A DNA stretch of 64,000 nucleotides, from assembly GCA_963834725.1 (NCBI GenBank), contig CAWICN010000001.1, positions 1,922,001-1,986,000 on the forward strand, given 5' to 3'. The notes beneath the pieces were generated by a model. It saw only the letters and a list, made by a program, of their open reading frames with translations. It was not told the DNA's origin and did no database searches. Source of the DNA: PALSA-693 sp963834725. GTDB lineage: Bacteria; Actinomycetota; Acidimicrobiia; Acidimicrobiales; Palsa-688. The translations under genes and the position numbers were made by a program. Shown here in pieces: positions 8,858 through 17,026 of this stretch (position 1 is the first letter of the stretch; each line of letters begins with the position of its first letter).

Positions 8858-9928
8858 TCACATGCGGGCGAGAACTTCCCGGCTGACGTCCTCCAGCGCC
8901 TCGTACTGGGTTTCGAGCGACGGCAGCAGCATGACCTGGGTCAGCCCGGCCGCTTCCATCCTAGCCAGCTGGTCGACGATCTCAGGGCCACTTCCGACCA
9001 GGCAGCTGGCCCGGATGCGATCAGGGGTGACCAACTCCCTCTCGGATGGGTCGAGCCAGGTGCAGTGCCCGATATGGATCCGCCGGTGCCGGTCCGGCTC
9101 CGGCACCGCCTCGACCATGGCCGCGTACTTGTCCCAGTCGTCGGCCAGGAGGGCCGGCGGGCCACCCCCGAAGTTGCGCACGTTGTCGTAGGCGTAATGG
9201 AAACCGCCGATCACAAACGCACCGAGGGTGTCGACGACCCGGTCGGACGTGAGATCCTCGCCCGGCCGCAGCACGCATGCTGCGGTCAGCGAGCAGGTCG
9301 GAAAGTCGCGGACGTCGACCTTCCGTCCCGCCTCGGCCGCCCCTGCCACCACATTGGCCCAGATCCGCTCGAAAAACTGCGGGTCGTTGGGGATAGCAGT
9401 GACCAGCCCATCGCCGTACCGGCCCGCCATCGCCTGGGCCCGAGGGCCGAACCCACTCACGAATATCGGGATGGGGTGCTCCACGTCGATGTACCCCAGG
9501 TGCGCCATGTCGAAGCCAATCCGGGTGGTTCGTCCGCGCGACCGGAAGTCGGCCGTGCGCCCGTCGAGCAAGGCCCGCACCGTCGCCAGGTACTCCTCGA
9601 ACGCCGACAACGTCACCGGCTTGTGGTCCATGAGCCGCCAGGCCGTGTTCCCGGTCCCGAGGGCCAGGCAGGTACGGCCGGGGGCCAGCCGGTTGATCGT
9701 TGCGATGGACGCCGCGGTGACCGGGGCGATCCGGGTCCCCACCACCGACACTCCGGTCCCGAGCTCGATGCTCCGCGTCCGGGTCGCGGCCAGCGCCATG
9801 CACGCGTACACGTCCGACCAGATCATCTGGCTGTCCGCGAACCAGGCGAGCGAATATCCGAGCTCCTCGGCCCGCACGACGTAGTCGATGTCGTCGATCT
9901 TCGACGCCACACACAGCCCGACCTTCAC
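8858..9928 (-). CDS. LLM-class flavin-dependent oxidoreductase
   Basis: 356 residues, luciferase-like TIM barrel. Recognisable are the N-terminal VGLCVASKIDDIDYVVRAEELGYSLAWF, the NRLAPGR-GLGTGNT cofactor region (here LALGTGNTAW), and VSGFGPRAQAMAGRYGDGLV for the phosphate end of the flavin or F420. In actinobacteria this branch usually uses reduced F420; that is family knowledge and not proved here. It is convergent with the antiporter gene and upstream of the CoA-transferase pair on the same strand with a 221-bp gap, too wide to call an operon. Confidence 0.88.
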   Translation of the reverse strand: MKVGLCVASKIDDIDYVVRAEELGYSLAWFADSQMIWSDVYACMALAATRTRSIELGTGVSVVGTRIAPVTAASIATINRLAPGRTCLALGTGNTAWRLMDHKPVTLSAFEEYLATVRALLDGRTADFRSRGRTTRIGFDMAHLGYIDVEHPIPIFVSGFGPRAQAMAGRYGDGLVTAIPNDPQFFERIWANVVAGAAEAGRKVDVRDFPTCSLTAACVLRPGEDLTSDRVVDTLGAFVIGGFHYAYDNVRNFGGGPPALLADDWDKYAAMVEAVPEPDRHRRIHIGHCTWLDPSERELVTPDRIRASCLVGSGPEIVDQLARMEAAGLTQVMLLPSLETQYEALEDVSREVLARM

Positions 9929-10149
9929 GATCGACCTCCCTTTTTCACTGATCGCTTACCGACGCAGTTATAGGCGAAATGGGGCACGGAACGCCTCGGT
10001 CCACCGAGCTGGTCGAGGATGGCCATCGGTCGCCCCCGACGCGGTCACCCGGTTGGGCCGCCGAGTCGGCAACCCTGTCCCGAATCGCGGTGCTCCCATT
10101 CTCCGCTTCCTCTGGCCCGACGGGCGGCGGCGCGGAAGGAGCCGGGGCG

Positions 10150-11355
10150 TCAGCCCAGCCGATCCTGGTGCTCGCCGAGTGTCGGGGCCCGCCGGGTCGC
10201 CCAGGGCGTGGCGCCAAACCGGTACATGGGACCGGGGTAGATGAATGTCCGGCCCAGCTCGGCGTGCTCGACCTCGGTCGGAAAGCCCCGGGCCTCGGCG
10301 TTGGGATCGTGCATGGCTTCCCCCGGTGTGTAGATGGCCCCGGTGGCGATCCCGATGTTCTGGGTCTCGAAGAAGAAGTCGTAGGCGTCGAGTCGCTCGG
10401 CCAGGAACGTGATCACGTCGCGCGCCGCGACAAAGATCTCGGCCACGATCGGATCGGTGGGGATATCGGCGAAGCTAAACCGCTCACGCTGGGCTCCGAG
10501 CTCGAGCATGTAGGTCATCGGAAACTCGTCGCGGATCCCCAGGCGGTCCAGCAGGTCGAGCACCCGGGCGAACGCCTGCGGGGTCGACGGCGGCACGCCA
10601 GTCGTCGCGTACCGGCCGTCCCGGCAGCGGACCTGGGTCGGCGCGGTCGGCGCCGGGGCGGCGTGACGGCCGGTCTGGCGGCGCATCTCCGCCTGGCAGG
10701 CCAGCCACCCGTAGCTCGCCATCTCGGTCGTGACGTTGTTGGCCGCGAACATGCTCACGTCGATGTGCTGGCCGGCGCCGGTGCTCTCCCGATGCAGCAG
10801 GCCGACCAGCAGGGCCATCATCGCCCAGTTGCCCGCGGTCTGGAACCCCTGATTCCCGCCACCACGCACCGGAGGGAGCTGGTGGTCGTCGTAGCCGCAG
10901 CTCCACACCGGCCCACCCTCGGCCATCAGGGTCAGGTCGGTCACCGGCTCGGCCGAGCGGGGCGACTCCTGCCCAAACGGGGTGATCGACACCATCACCA
11001 GGCGGGGGTTGGCTGCCGACAGCTGCTCCCACCCGAGGCCGATGCCGGCCAACCGGCCGGGCCGCTCCCCTTCGAGGAAGACGTCGGCCTCCGCCACCAG
11101 CCGGGCCAGGCGGTCGCGGTCGAGGTCGAGATCGGCCACCACTCCGTATTTGGAGGTGTTGTAATGCCACCACCACAGGCTCCGCCCCGGCCCCGGCTCG
11201 TCATCGAGGAAAGGTCCCCATCGTCGCTGGTCCGATCCCCCGGGGGGCTCGACCACCACGACGTCGGCGCCGAGGTCGGCCATCAGCTTGCCGGCCCAGG
11301 CGATGTGCTCGTGGGCCAGCTCCACCACCCGGAGCCCGGCGAGCGGTCCGCTCAT
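10150..11355 (-). CDS. CaiB/BaiF (family III) CoA-transferase subunit without the catalytic Asp
   Basis: 401 residues starting at the ATG at 11355. The family III core is clear: LRVVELAHEHIAWAGKLMADLGADVVVVEPP, the ADVFLEG strand and TGAGQHIDVSMF. The catalytic Asp that forms the acyl-anhydride in formyl-CoA transferase should lie 21 residues before the TG.GQ motif; here that position is Phe171 (context GFQTAGNW), whereas the partner gene has Asp192. Its start overlaps the partner's stop (TGATG), indicating translational coupling and equal amounts. I infer a non-catalytic subunit of a heterodimer, as in BbsEF. A longer frame to 11583 overlaps the partner and is not the true start. Confidence 0.88.
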   Translation of the reverse strand: MSGPLAGLRVVELAHEHIAWAGKLMADLGADVVVVEPPGGSDQRRWGPFLDDEPGPGRSLWWWHYNTSKYGVVADLDLDRDRLARLVAEADVFLEGERPGRLAGIGLGWEQLSAANPRLVMVSITPFGQESPRSAEPVTDLTLMAEGGPVWSCGYDDHQLPPVRGGGNQGFQTAGNWAMMALLVGLLHRESTGAGQHIDVSMFAANNVTTEMASYGWLACQAEMRRQTGRHAAPAPTAPTQVRCRDGRYATTGVPPSTPQAFARVLDLLDRLGIRDEFPMTYMLELGAQRERFSFADIPTDPIVAEIFVAARDVITFLAERLDAYDFFFETQNIGIATGAIYTPGEAMHDPNAEARGFPTEVEHAELGRTFIYPGPMYRFGATPWATRRAPTLGEHQDRLG

Positions 11356-12635
11356 CAGATGACCCCCTCCTCGGCCAGTTGGGCGATCTCTTTCCCAGAC
11401 AGGCCGAGCACCTCGCCGAAGACCCGTTCGTTGTCCTCGCCGAGGAGCGGTCCACCGCGTTGGATCTGCCAGTCGCCGGCCGACAGGTGCACCGGCAGTC
11501 CGTCGACCCGAATGGGGCCGTGCTGGGAATGCACAGCCGTCGGCCACAGCCGCCACGCCTCGTTGTCGGGATTGTTGTCGCACCGTTCATACGGCCGCAG
11601 GACCGGCGCAGCCGGCACGCCCCGCGACCGCACCGCGGCGACGACGGCGTCGCGCTCCTGGGTGCCGGTCCACTCCCCCACCAACCGGTCCAGCTCGTCC
11701 TGACCGGCCAGCCGGCCGGCCAGGTCGGCAAACCGGGTCTCGGCCGCCCACGGGGCACCGATCACTCCGCCCAGCGAGGTCCAGTCGTCGTCGTCGCGGA
11801 CGGCGATGGCGACCCACGTGTCCTCGTCCCGGCAGGAGTAGATGCCATGGGGCGCCATCGCCGGGGACGTCCCCCGGTTGGAGTCGACCGGGATGGCCCG
11901 CTCGTTGCGGTGGTTGACCGACGCGTCGAGGGCGGCCAGACCGGCAAGGCCGACGCCCGCTTCGGCGCAGGCGATGTCGACCCACTGGCCCTCGCCGGTG
12001 CGGCGCTGGTGGAAGAGAGCGGCGAGGAGGGCGATGGCCATGGTGTAGGCCCCGGAGTGGTCCATATAGGAGTAGCCCCAGCCAGCCGGCTCGAGCCCCG
12101 GTAACCCGGACGTGTGGGTGAGACCGCTCATCGCCTGGGCGATCGGGCCCCAGGACTTGAACGAGTGGTAGGGACCGGCGTGGCCGAACCCCGAATTGGA
12201 CACATACACGATGTCGGGTCGCAGCTCCCGGAGGCCGTCGTAGCCGAAGCCGAGCCGGTCCATCACCCCGGCCGCGAAGTTTTCGGTCACCGCGTGTGAG
12301 ACCCGGACCAGATCGGCCAGCAGCTCCTTGCCCTGCTCCGTGCGCAGGTTAAGGGTGATGCCGAGCTTCTCGACATTGTGGTTGTTGAAGCCCGACCCGC
12401 CTTCGGGACCGAGGTCGTGGTTGATCCGGGGCCCGATCTGGCGGACGATGTCCCACATGCCTTTGCGCACGGGGTCCTCGATGCGGATGATCTGGGCGCC
12501 GAACGCGGCCAGCACCCGGGTCGCCCCGGCACCGGCCAGCTGGCCGGACAGGTCGCAGATGCGTATGTCGTGCAACGGACCGGGAAGGCGGGAGGCGTTG
12601 CCCCATGGGCTCGCCGGGGTCTCGAGTCCGGTCAT
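11355..12635 (-). CDS. CaiB/BaiF (family III) CoA-transferase catalytic subunit
   Basis: 426 residues. Family III motifs: IRICDLSGQLAGAGATRVLAAFGAQIIRIEDP near the start, NLRTEQGKELLADLV, the catalytic Asp192 in SYMDHSGAYTMA, TGEGQWVDIA, and RGVPAAPVL towards the C-terminus. It moves CoA between carboxylic acids through an aspartyl-CoA anhydride; the substrates are unknown. It is the first gene of a two-gene operon with 10150..11355, whose start codon it overlaps. Distant relatives are the BbsE/BbsF benzylsuccinate CoA-transferase subunits; whether this pair works on aromatic, steroid or bile-acid-like CoA esters cannot be decided. Confidence 0.92.
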   Translation of the reverse strand: MTGLETPASPWGNASRLPGPLHDIRICDLSGQLAGAGATRVLAAFGAQIIRIEDPVRKGMWDIVRQIGPRINHDLGPEGGSGFNNHNVEKLGITLNLRTEQGKELLADLVRVSHAVTENFAAGVMDRLGFGYDGLRELRPDIVYVSNSGFGHAGPYHSFKSWGPIAQAMSGLTHTSGLPGLEPAGWGYSYMDHSGAYTMAIALLAALFHQRRTGEGQWVDIACAEAGVGLAGLAALDASVNHRNERAIPVDSNRGTSPAMAPHGIYSCRDEDTWVAIAVRDDDDWTSLGGVIGAPWAAETRFADLAGRLAGQDELDRLVGEWTGTQERDAVVAAVRSRGVPAAPVLRPYERCDNNPDNEAWRLWPTAVHSQHGPIRVDGLPVHLSAGDWQIQRGGPLLGEDNERVFGEVLGLSGKEIAQLAEEGVI

Positions 12636-12970
12636 GTCAGCTCACGATCCTCCACGTCTCGCTCTCCATCCTCGGTCTCCATGTTCTTAGTCTGAATCTT
12701 CTCAGTCTGGCCGAGCAGGCTTCTTCGTCTGAATCTTCTTAGTCTGGCCGAGCGGGCCCCGGATGCCATGACCCACCATCTGGTCGATGGCGGCGTCGAT
12801 CTCGCCGCCCTTGAAACAAGCGTCGGAGTTCATCCTGGCGGTGCCGCCGCCCAGCGCCTGCATGCAGATGTTGCCATTCACCTCGAACGACGTTCTGATC
12901 GGCACATTGCCGGTCGCCGAAGACGGGATCGGCGGCGAGCGATCGGGGTAGCGTCCGTGCGATCGTCGCC
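12636..12970. other. Region upstream of CoA-transferase operon with direct repeats
   Basis: 335 bases. It holds a 37-bp-period direct repeat (12691-12757). A 67-codon open frame on the minus strand (12702-12905; MPIRTSFEVNGNICMQALGG, then Lys-rich repeats translated from the direct repeat) resembles a protein fragment but I do not recognise it and it has no ribosome-binding site I trust. Confidence 0.4.
12691..12757. repeat. Two direct copies of a 30-bp sequence, period 37 bp
   Basis: TCTGAATCTTCT-AGTCTGGCC is found at 12691-12720 and again at 12728-12757 with 28 of 30 bases identical. It lies 55 bp upstream of the CoA-transferase operon start. A partial third copy (GTTCTTAGTCTG) precedes it. 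Confidence 0.7.
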
Positions 12971-14278
12971 GACGCCTGTCCTTTCGACCTGACCCTGGCG
13001 CAGCTCCGGCCGCGTACGAGCTCGAAGTGGCGGGCGGCCGATCCCGACGTGCTGCCCCTCTGGGTCGCCGAGATGGACGTCATGCCGGCCCGCCCCATTG
13101 TTGAGGCGCTGCGCGACGCCCTCGACCGGCGAGACACCGGCTATGCCTGTGGCAGCGAGTACGCCGAGTCCTACGCCACCTTCGCGGCGGACCGCTGGGG
13201 GGTTGGCGGGTTCGAGGTGGCCTGCAGCGCCGTGGTCCCCGACGTCATGCTCGGGGCAGTCGAGCTGCTGAAGCTCGTCACCGGACCCGGGGACGCCGTG
13301 GTCGTGACCCCGCCCGTCTACCCGCCCTTCTATGCCTTCGCCGAGCACCTCGGCCGGCGAGTCGTCGAAGTGCCCTTGACGGCGCAGCGACGCCTGGACC
13401 TTCCGGCGCTCGCCGACGCCTTCGCGGCCGCAGCCGCCGGAGGGCGGCGGCATTTCTGCTTTGCAGCCCGCACAACCCGACCGGCACGGTTCACTCCGTC
13501 GGCGAGCTGGCCGCGGTCGCGGCCGCGGCGGACACTACCGGTGTGCGTGTCGTGGCCGACGAGATCCGCGCACCCCTCGTGCTGCCCGGGGCGACCTTCA
13601 CCCCTACCTCGCCGTACCCGGTGGAGGCCGGGGCTTCGCCCTGGTCTCGGCGTCCAAGGCATGAACCTGCCCGGCCTGAAGGCCGCGGTCGCCGTCGCTG
13701 GTCCCGACGCCGCCGACGACCTGGCCCGGCTGCCCGAGGAGGTGAGCCACGGCCCGAGCCACCTCGGCATGCGGGCCCACACTGCGGCCCTGCGCCGCGG
13801 CCAGGAGTGGCTCGATGCGCTCCTGAGCGGACTTGACCGCAACCGCACGCTCCTCGGCGAACTGCTCGAAGCCCACCTCCCGTCGGTGCGCTGGACCCCC
13901 GGGGAAGCGACCTACCTGGCGTGGCTCGACTTCGCCGGCCTGCCCGACGTCGTCGCGGCCGACGGCGAGGGCGGACCCGTCCGGGGCGACGCCAGCGCCC
14001 GGGTCGGAGCGGCGGCCTGGCTCCTCGAGCACGCCCGGGTACTGCTCAGCTCGGGCCCCGCCTTCGGGTCCGGGGGTGAACGCTGCGCCCGCCTCAACTT
14101 CGCCACGTCGGCAACCGTGCTCGCCCAGGCGTGGGAGCGGATGGGCGAAGCCGCCGCCCGCGCCCCACTCGGGACGGGCGCGCCCGTCGCACCCGCACTA
14201 ACCCGGGCGCACCCGCGGCGCTCCGGTGCGGCACAGAGCCGCAATTACGACGAGCCAGTGGTCGGCACGTGTGGCTGA
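12971..14278 (+). pseudogene. PatB/MalY-type cystathionine beta-lyase, three frameshifts
   Basis: PLP fold-type I aminotransferase. Recognisable in order: FDLTLAQLRPRTSSKW, LPLWVAEMD, TGYACGSEYAES, VVPDVMLGAVELLKLVTGPGDAV, PPVYPPFY (reading frame 2 to about 13450); FLLCSPHNPTGTVHSVGEL and VVADEIRAPLVLPGATF (frame 1, 13456-13604); YLAVPGGGRGFALVSASKA with the PLP lysine (frame 3); then NLPGLKAAVAVAG onward in frame 2 again. Each change equals one missing base, near 13450, 13605 and 13662; together they restore frame. No in-frame start codon precedes the first conserved motif. Either recently inactivated or carrying uncorrected indels; the amino acid sequence is otherwise intact. It would make pyruvate, ammonia and homocysteine from cystathionine. 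Confidence 0.8.
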
Positions 14279-14396
14279 GTTTGTGTGCCGACGGACTTTC
14301 TGGAGGCTCGCGTGACACCGTCGGATCGATGATTTCGGTTCCCGGCTTCGTCGTAGTTGATACGAATGCTTTCACCGTGAAGCAAAGGAGGCTTGG

Positions 14397-15008
14397 ATGA
14401 CCACCAACGCATCTGGAGGGGACCGCATCCTGGGCCGCCTGCGATCGGTCGGGGGTACGGGTATCGTGCGCATCGAAGACCGCTTCGACACCGATATTGA
14501 CGACCTGTGGTCAGCGCTCACTGATCCCGCCCGCCTGGCCCAATGGTACGGTCAGGTGGAAGGCGACCTCCGTCCCGGCGGAGAGTTCCGCCTCTACATC
14601 GAATCCGATGGCTGGGCCGGTACCGGGCTGGTGCAAGCGTGCGACCCCCCACGGCGGCTAACGGTGACGACCAGGGAGTCAGACGAGTCCTGGCGGGACG
14701 GTCGCGGCGCGGAGCCGTTCGACGAGGCCATTGAGGCCATGCTCCGCGCCGACGGCGACCGGACCATCCTGGTCATCGAGGTCCAGGGTCTGCCCCTGGA
14801 CAAGATCGCCTTCTATGGAGTCGGGTGGCAAATCCACTCCGAGAATCTCGCCGCCTACCTGGCCGGACACGAGCGCGGTGACAGCGAGCCGCGGTGGGAC
14901 GCGCTAATCCCCGCGTATCAGCGCCTGGCGGCCGAGATCGGCGAATTGACCAGCGGGCGGCCAGGCCCGGCACTGCCCGTCGAGAGGCGCGACTCGGGAA
15001 GACGGTGA
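14397..15008 (+). CDS. SRPBCC (AHSA1-type) domain protein
   Basis: 203 residues. The START/AHSA1 hallmark IEDRFDTDIDDLWSALTDPARLAQWYG appears at ~28-54, followed by DLRPGGEFRLYI and the strands of the helix-grip fold; a ~25-residue disordered tail closes it. These hydrophobic-pocket proteins bind small ligands; no specific ligand is evident. AAAGGAGG sits at the right distance before ATG 14397. The gene stands alone between the broken PatB gene and the GNAT gene (42-bp gap), which may be cotranscribed. Confidence 0.87.
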   Translation: MTTNASGGDRILGRLRSVGGTGIVRIEDRFDTDIDDLWSALTDPARLAQWYGQVEGDLRPGGEFRLYIESDGWAGTGLVQACDPPRRLTVTTRESDESWRDGRGAEPFDEAIEAMLRADGDRTILVIEVQGLPLDKIAFYGVGWQIHSENLAAYLAGHERGDSEPRWDALIPAYQRLAAEIGELTSGRPGPALPVERRDSGRR

Positions 15009-15050
15009 AAGTCGCTTTCCCCAGCGGCCCCACTCGGCTAGACCCTGCTT

Positions 15051-16040
15051 GTGCTCAAGGTGGAGTGGCTGGCGGGAGCCGACGAAAAGGCCATCGCCGC
15101 GGTGGCCGAGATGGTGAGCGCGTTCGATCGTGAGGTGATTCCTGGCGAGCCGGATACCCCTCCGGCCGAACTGATCGCCGATCTGCTGGACGTCCCCGCA
15201 CATCGGCACGTCTCGATCGCAATGGCTACCGAAGCCGGGGAGGCGGTCGGCACAGTCCGGCTGGTCCTCGATGACACCGCGGGAAACGAAGACCTCGCCG
15301 AGATTGAGTACCTGATCGTCCGCCCCGAACGGCGACGCGCCGGGATTGGCCGCGCCCTCGTGGACACGGTGTGCCAGCGGACTGACCGGCGCCGTCTCCG
15401 AGCGTACGTGCCCGTCGGCCACTCCGGAGGCACGGGGTTGGCCGCCGCGGTCGGGGCGACACCTGGAATCGTCGACCGGCAGAACCGCCTTCACGTCGCC
15501 GACCTCGATCGACAGATGCTCGAAGGCTGGGTCCAGCGGGCCAGTGATCGCGCCCATGGCTACTCGCTGGTGCGCTTCGACGGGCCGTGCCCCGATGAGC
15601 TCCTCGAGAGGTTCGCCTTATTGACGCGGGTGATGAACACCGCACCGCGCACCGCCGGTGACGAAGATGTGCTTCCCACCTCCGCCGAGGTCCGAGCCGA
15701 CCACCAGGCGCTTTTCCGCCGGATGGGCTGGGTGTGGACCGCCTGCGCCCAGCACGACGCCACCGGCAACCTGGTGGGATTCACGCAGCTCCTGGCGAGC
15801 CGGGCCCGTCCCTGGCTCGGCCAACAGTGGGACACCGGGGTGGACCCGGCGCATCGCAACCTCGGGCTCGGCCGCTGGCTGAAGGCGGCCACCGCCCTCC
15901 GTCTCATGGATGAGCGCCCGGAAGTGACCACTATCGAGACCTGGAACGCCGGGGTCAACGCGACCATGCTGACCATCAATCACGCCATGGGATTTCGCCC
16001 AGTCGCCGAGTGGCAAGAGTGGACCCTGCAGCGGAGCTGA
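15051..16040 (+). CDS. Tandem-domain GNAT N-acetyltransferase
   Basis: 329 residues with two GNAT folds. The first (1-165) has the acetyl-CoA pyrophosphate loop RPERRRAGIGRAL; the second (170-329) has TGVDPAHRNLGLGRWLKAA and ends with TWNAGVNATMLTINHAMGFRP. This architecture resembles mycothiol-synthase-like and aminoglycoside-type acetyltransferases of actinobacteria, but no substrate can be assigned. It starts at GTG 15051 without a strong ribosome site. A LuxR-type tail follows directly after its stop. Confidence 0.85.
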   Translation: MLKVEWLAGADEKAIAAVAEMVSAFDREVIPGEPDTPPAELIADLLDVPAHRHVSIAMATEAGEAVGTVRLVLDDTAGNEDLAEIEYLIVRPERRRAGIGRALVDTVCQRTDRRRLRAYVPVGHSGGTGLAAAVGATPGIVDRQNRLHVADLDRQMLEGWVQRASDRAHGYSLVRFDGPCPDELLERFALLTRVMNTAPRTAGDEDVLPTSAEVRADHQALFRRMGWVWTACAQHDATGNLVGFTQLLASRARPWLGQQWDTGVDPAHRNLGLGRWLKAATALRLMDERPEVTTIETWNAGVNATMLTINHAMGFRPVAEWQEWTLQRS

Positions 16041-16204
16041 CACCCGGATACCGCGTCCACCTGAAGGCCGTTTTTGCCAAGGTCGGTGTCCAGAGCCGGG
16101 CCGAGCTGGTGGCCACCCTCTACGTACGGCACTACGAGCCGCACCGCGGGACCACCCCCAGCCCTTACGGTTACTACCTCGGCGACAACGTCGCCGCTGT
16201 TTAG
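16041..16204 (+). pseudogene. Remnant of a LuxR-family regulator (HTH C-terminal half only)
   Basis: The frame reads RVHLKAVFAKVGVQSRAELVATL, which matches the last two helices of LuxR/NarL DNA-binding domains (pattern T-V-x-x-HLK-x-I-F-x-K-x-G-V-x-SR-x-ELVA). Nothing of the regulator upstream of this is left: the preceding bases are the end of the GNAT gene. The open frame extends to 16010 but that part is the GNAT frame overlap. A non-functional tail. Confidence 0.7.
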
Positions 16205-16263
16205 ATCAGGTCGCACGGCTCGCTCCGCCGTGGCCTGCCCGCACTCGAGAAGTCGGGCAGCAC

Positions 16264-17003
16264 GTGACGTCTGTCAGGATGAACGATATGGACCGGCCGG
16301 CGGACAAGCGGCTCTCGTTCAATGAGGTCCCGGATGTCTATGACGAGATCCGGCCCTCCTATCCCGCCGACTTGTATGACTTGCTGTTCCAGATGCTCCC
16401 GCAGGAGCCGATGATCCTGGAGGTAGGTCCCGGGACGGGGCAGGCAACGCGCGATTTGCTCGGTCGAGGCGCATCAGTTCACGCCGTGGAGATCGGCCCG
16501 GCGACCGCCGCCAAACTTCGCTCGAACCTTCCCACGGAGCGCCTTCGCGTGACCGTCGGCGACTTCGAGAAAATCGAGCTACCTCCGTTGTGCGCCGACG
16601 CCCTGTTCTCGGCGACCGCCTACCACTGGATCTCACCCGAGGCCCAAACGGACCGGCCGGCCACGCAGGTGCGACCCGGCGGGATCGTCGCGATCGTGGA
16701 CCTGATCCAGGTCAGGTCCTTCGAGGATCACGGATTCTTCAACGCCGCTCAGCCCATCTACGAACGGTACGGAGAGGCACATACCGGCCCGCTTGCTCCG
16801 ACGCGCGATGAGGTGGACCCCCCGATGCGCAAGGTCCTTGCCAACGACCACCGTTTCGCGCCGGTCGAGGTCCGTCAATGGGATTGGGGCTCACGCGACC
16901 CCTCGTCGTCACACTTACGAGTGCGCGTCTCTGCTGATCCGTCGGTCTATCCCCCCGCGGACAACAGGACTCTTGTCGGCTACGGTTTCGCGTGCTGCTG
17001 TGA
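16264..17003 (+). pseudogene. Class I SAM-dependent methyltransferase with frameshifted C-terminus
   Basis: The first ~190 residues are an intact SAM methyltransferase: RLSFNEVPDVYDEIRPSYP, the SAM loop ILEVGPGTGQATRDL, AVEIGPATAAKL, and DALFSATAYHWIS. After WDWG (about 16890) similarity passes to frame 2 (TYECASLL) and then to frame 3, ending at a TGA at 17001. In the starting frame the ORF runs on into the P450 gene to 17436 as meaningless protein. Two single-base shifts would explain this. Start may be GTG 16264 or ATG 16279. If the tail is truly lost the enzyme could still fold around its SAM core. Confidence 0.65.
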
Positions 17004-17026
17004 GCAGATGTCAAAGGAGGATCATG

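Noticed and set aside
9065..9973. 302-codon plus frame across the luciferase-like gene
   Set aside because: Shadow; low complexity, no start signal.
9979..11703. 574-codon plus frame across the CoA-transferase genes
   Set aside because: Shadow of two strong genes on the other strand.
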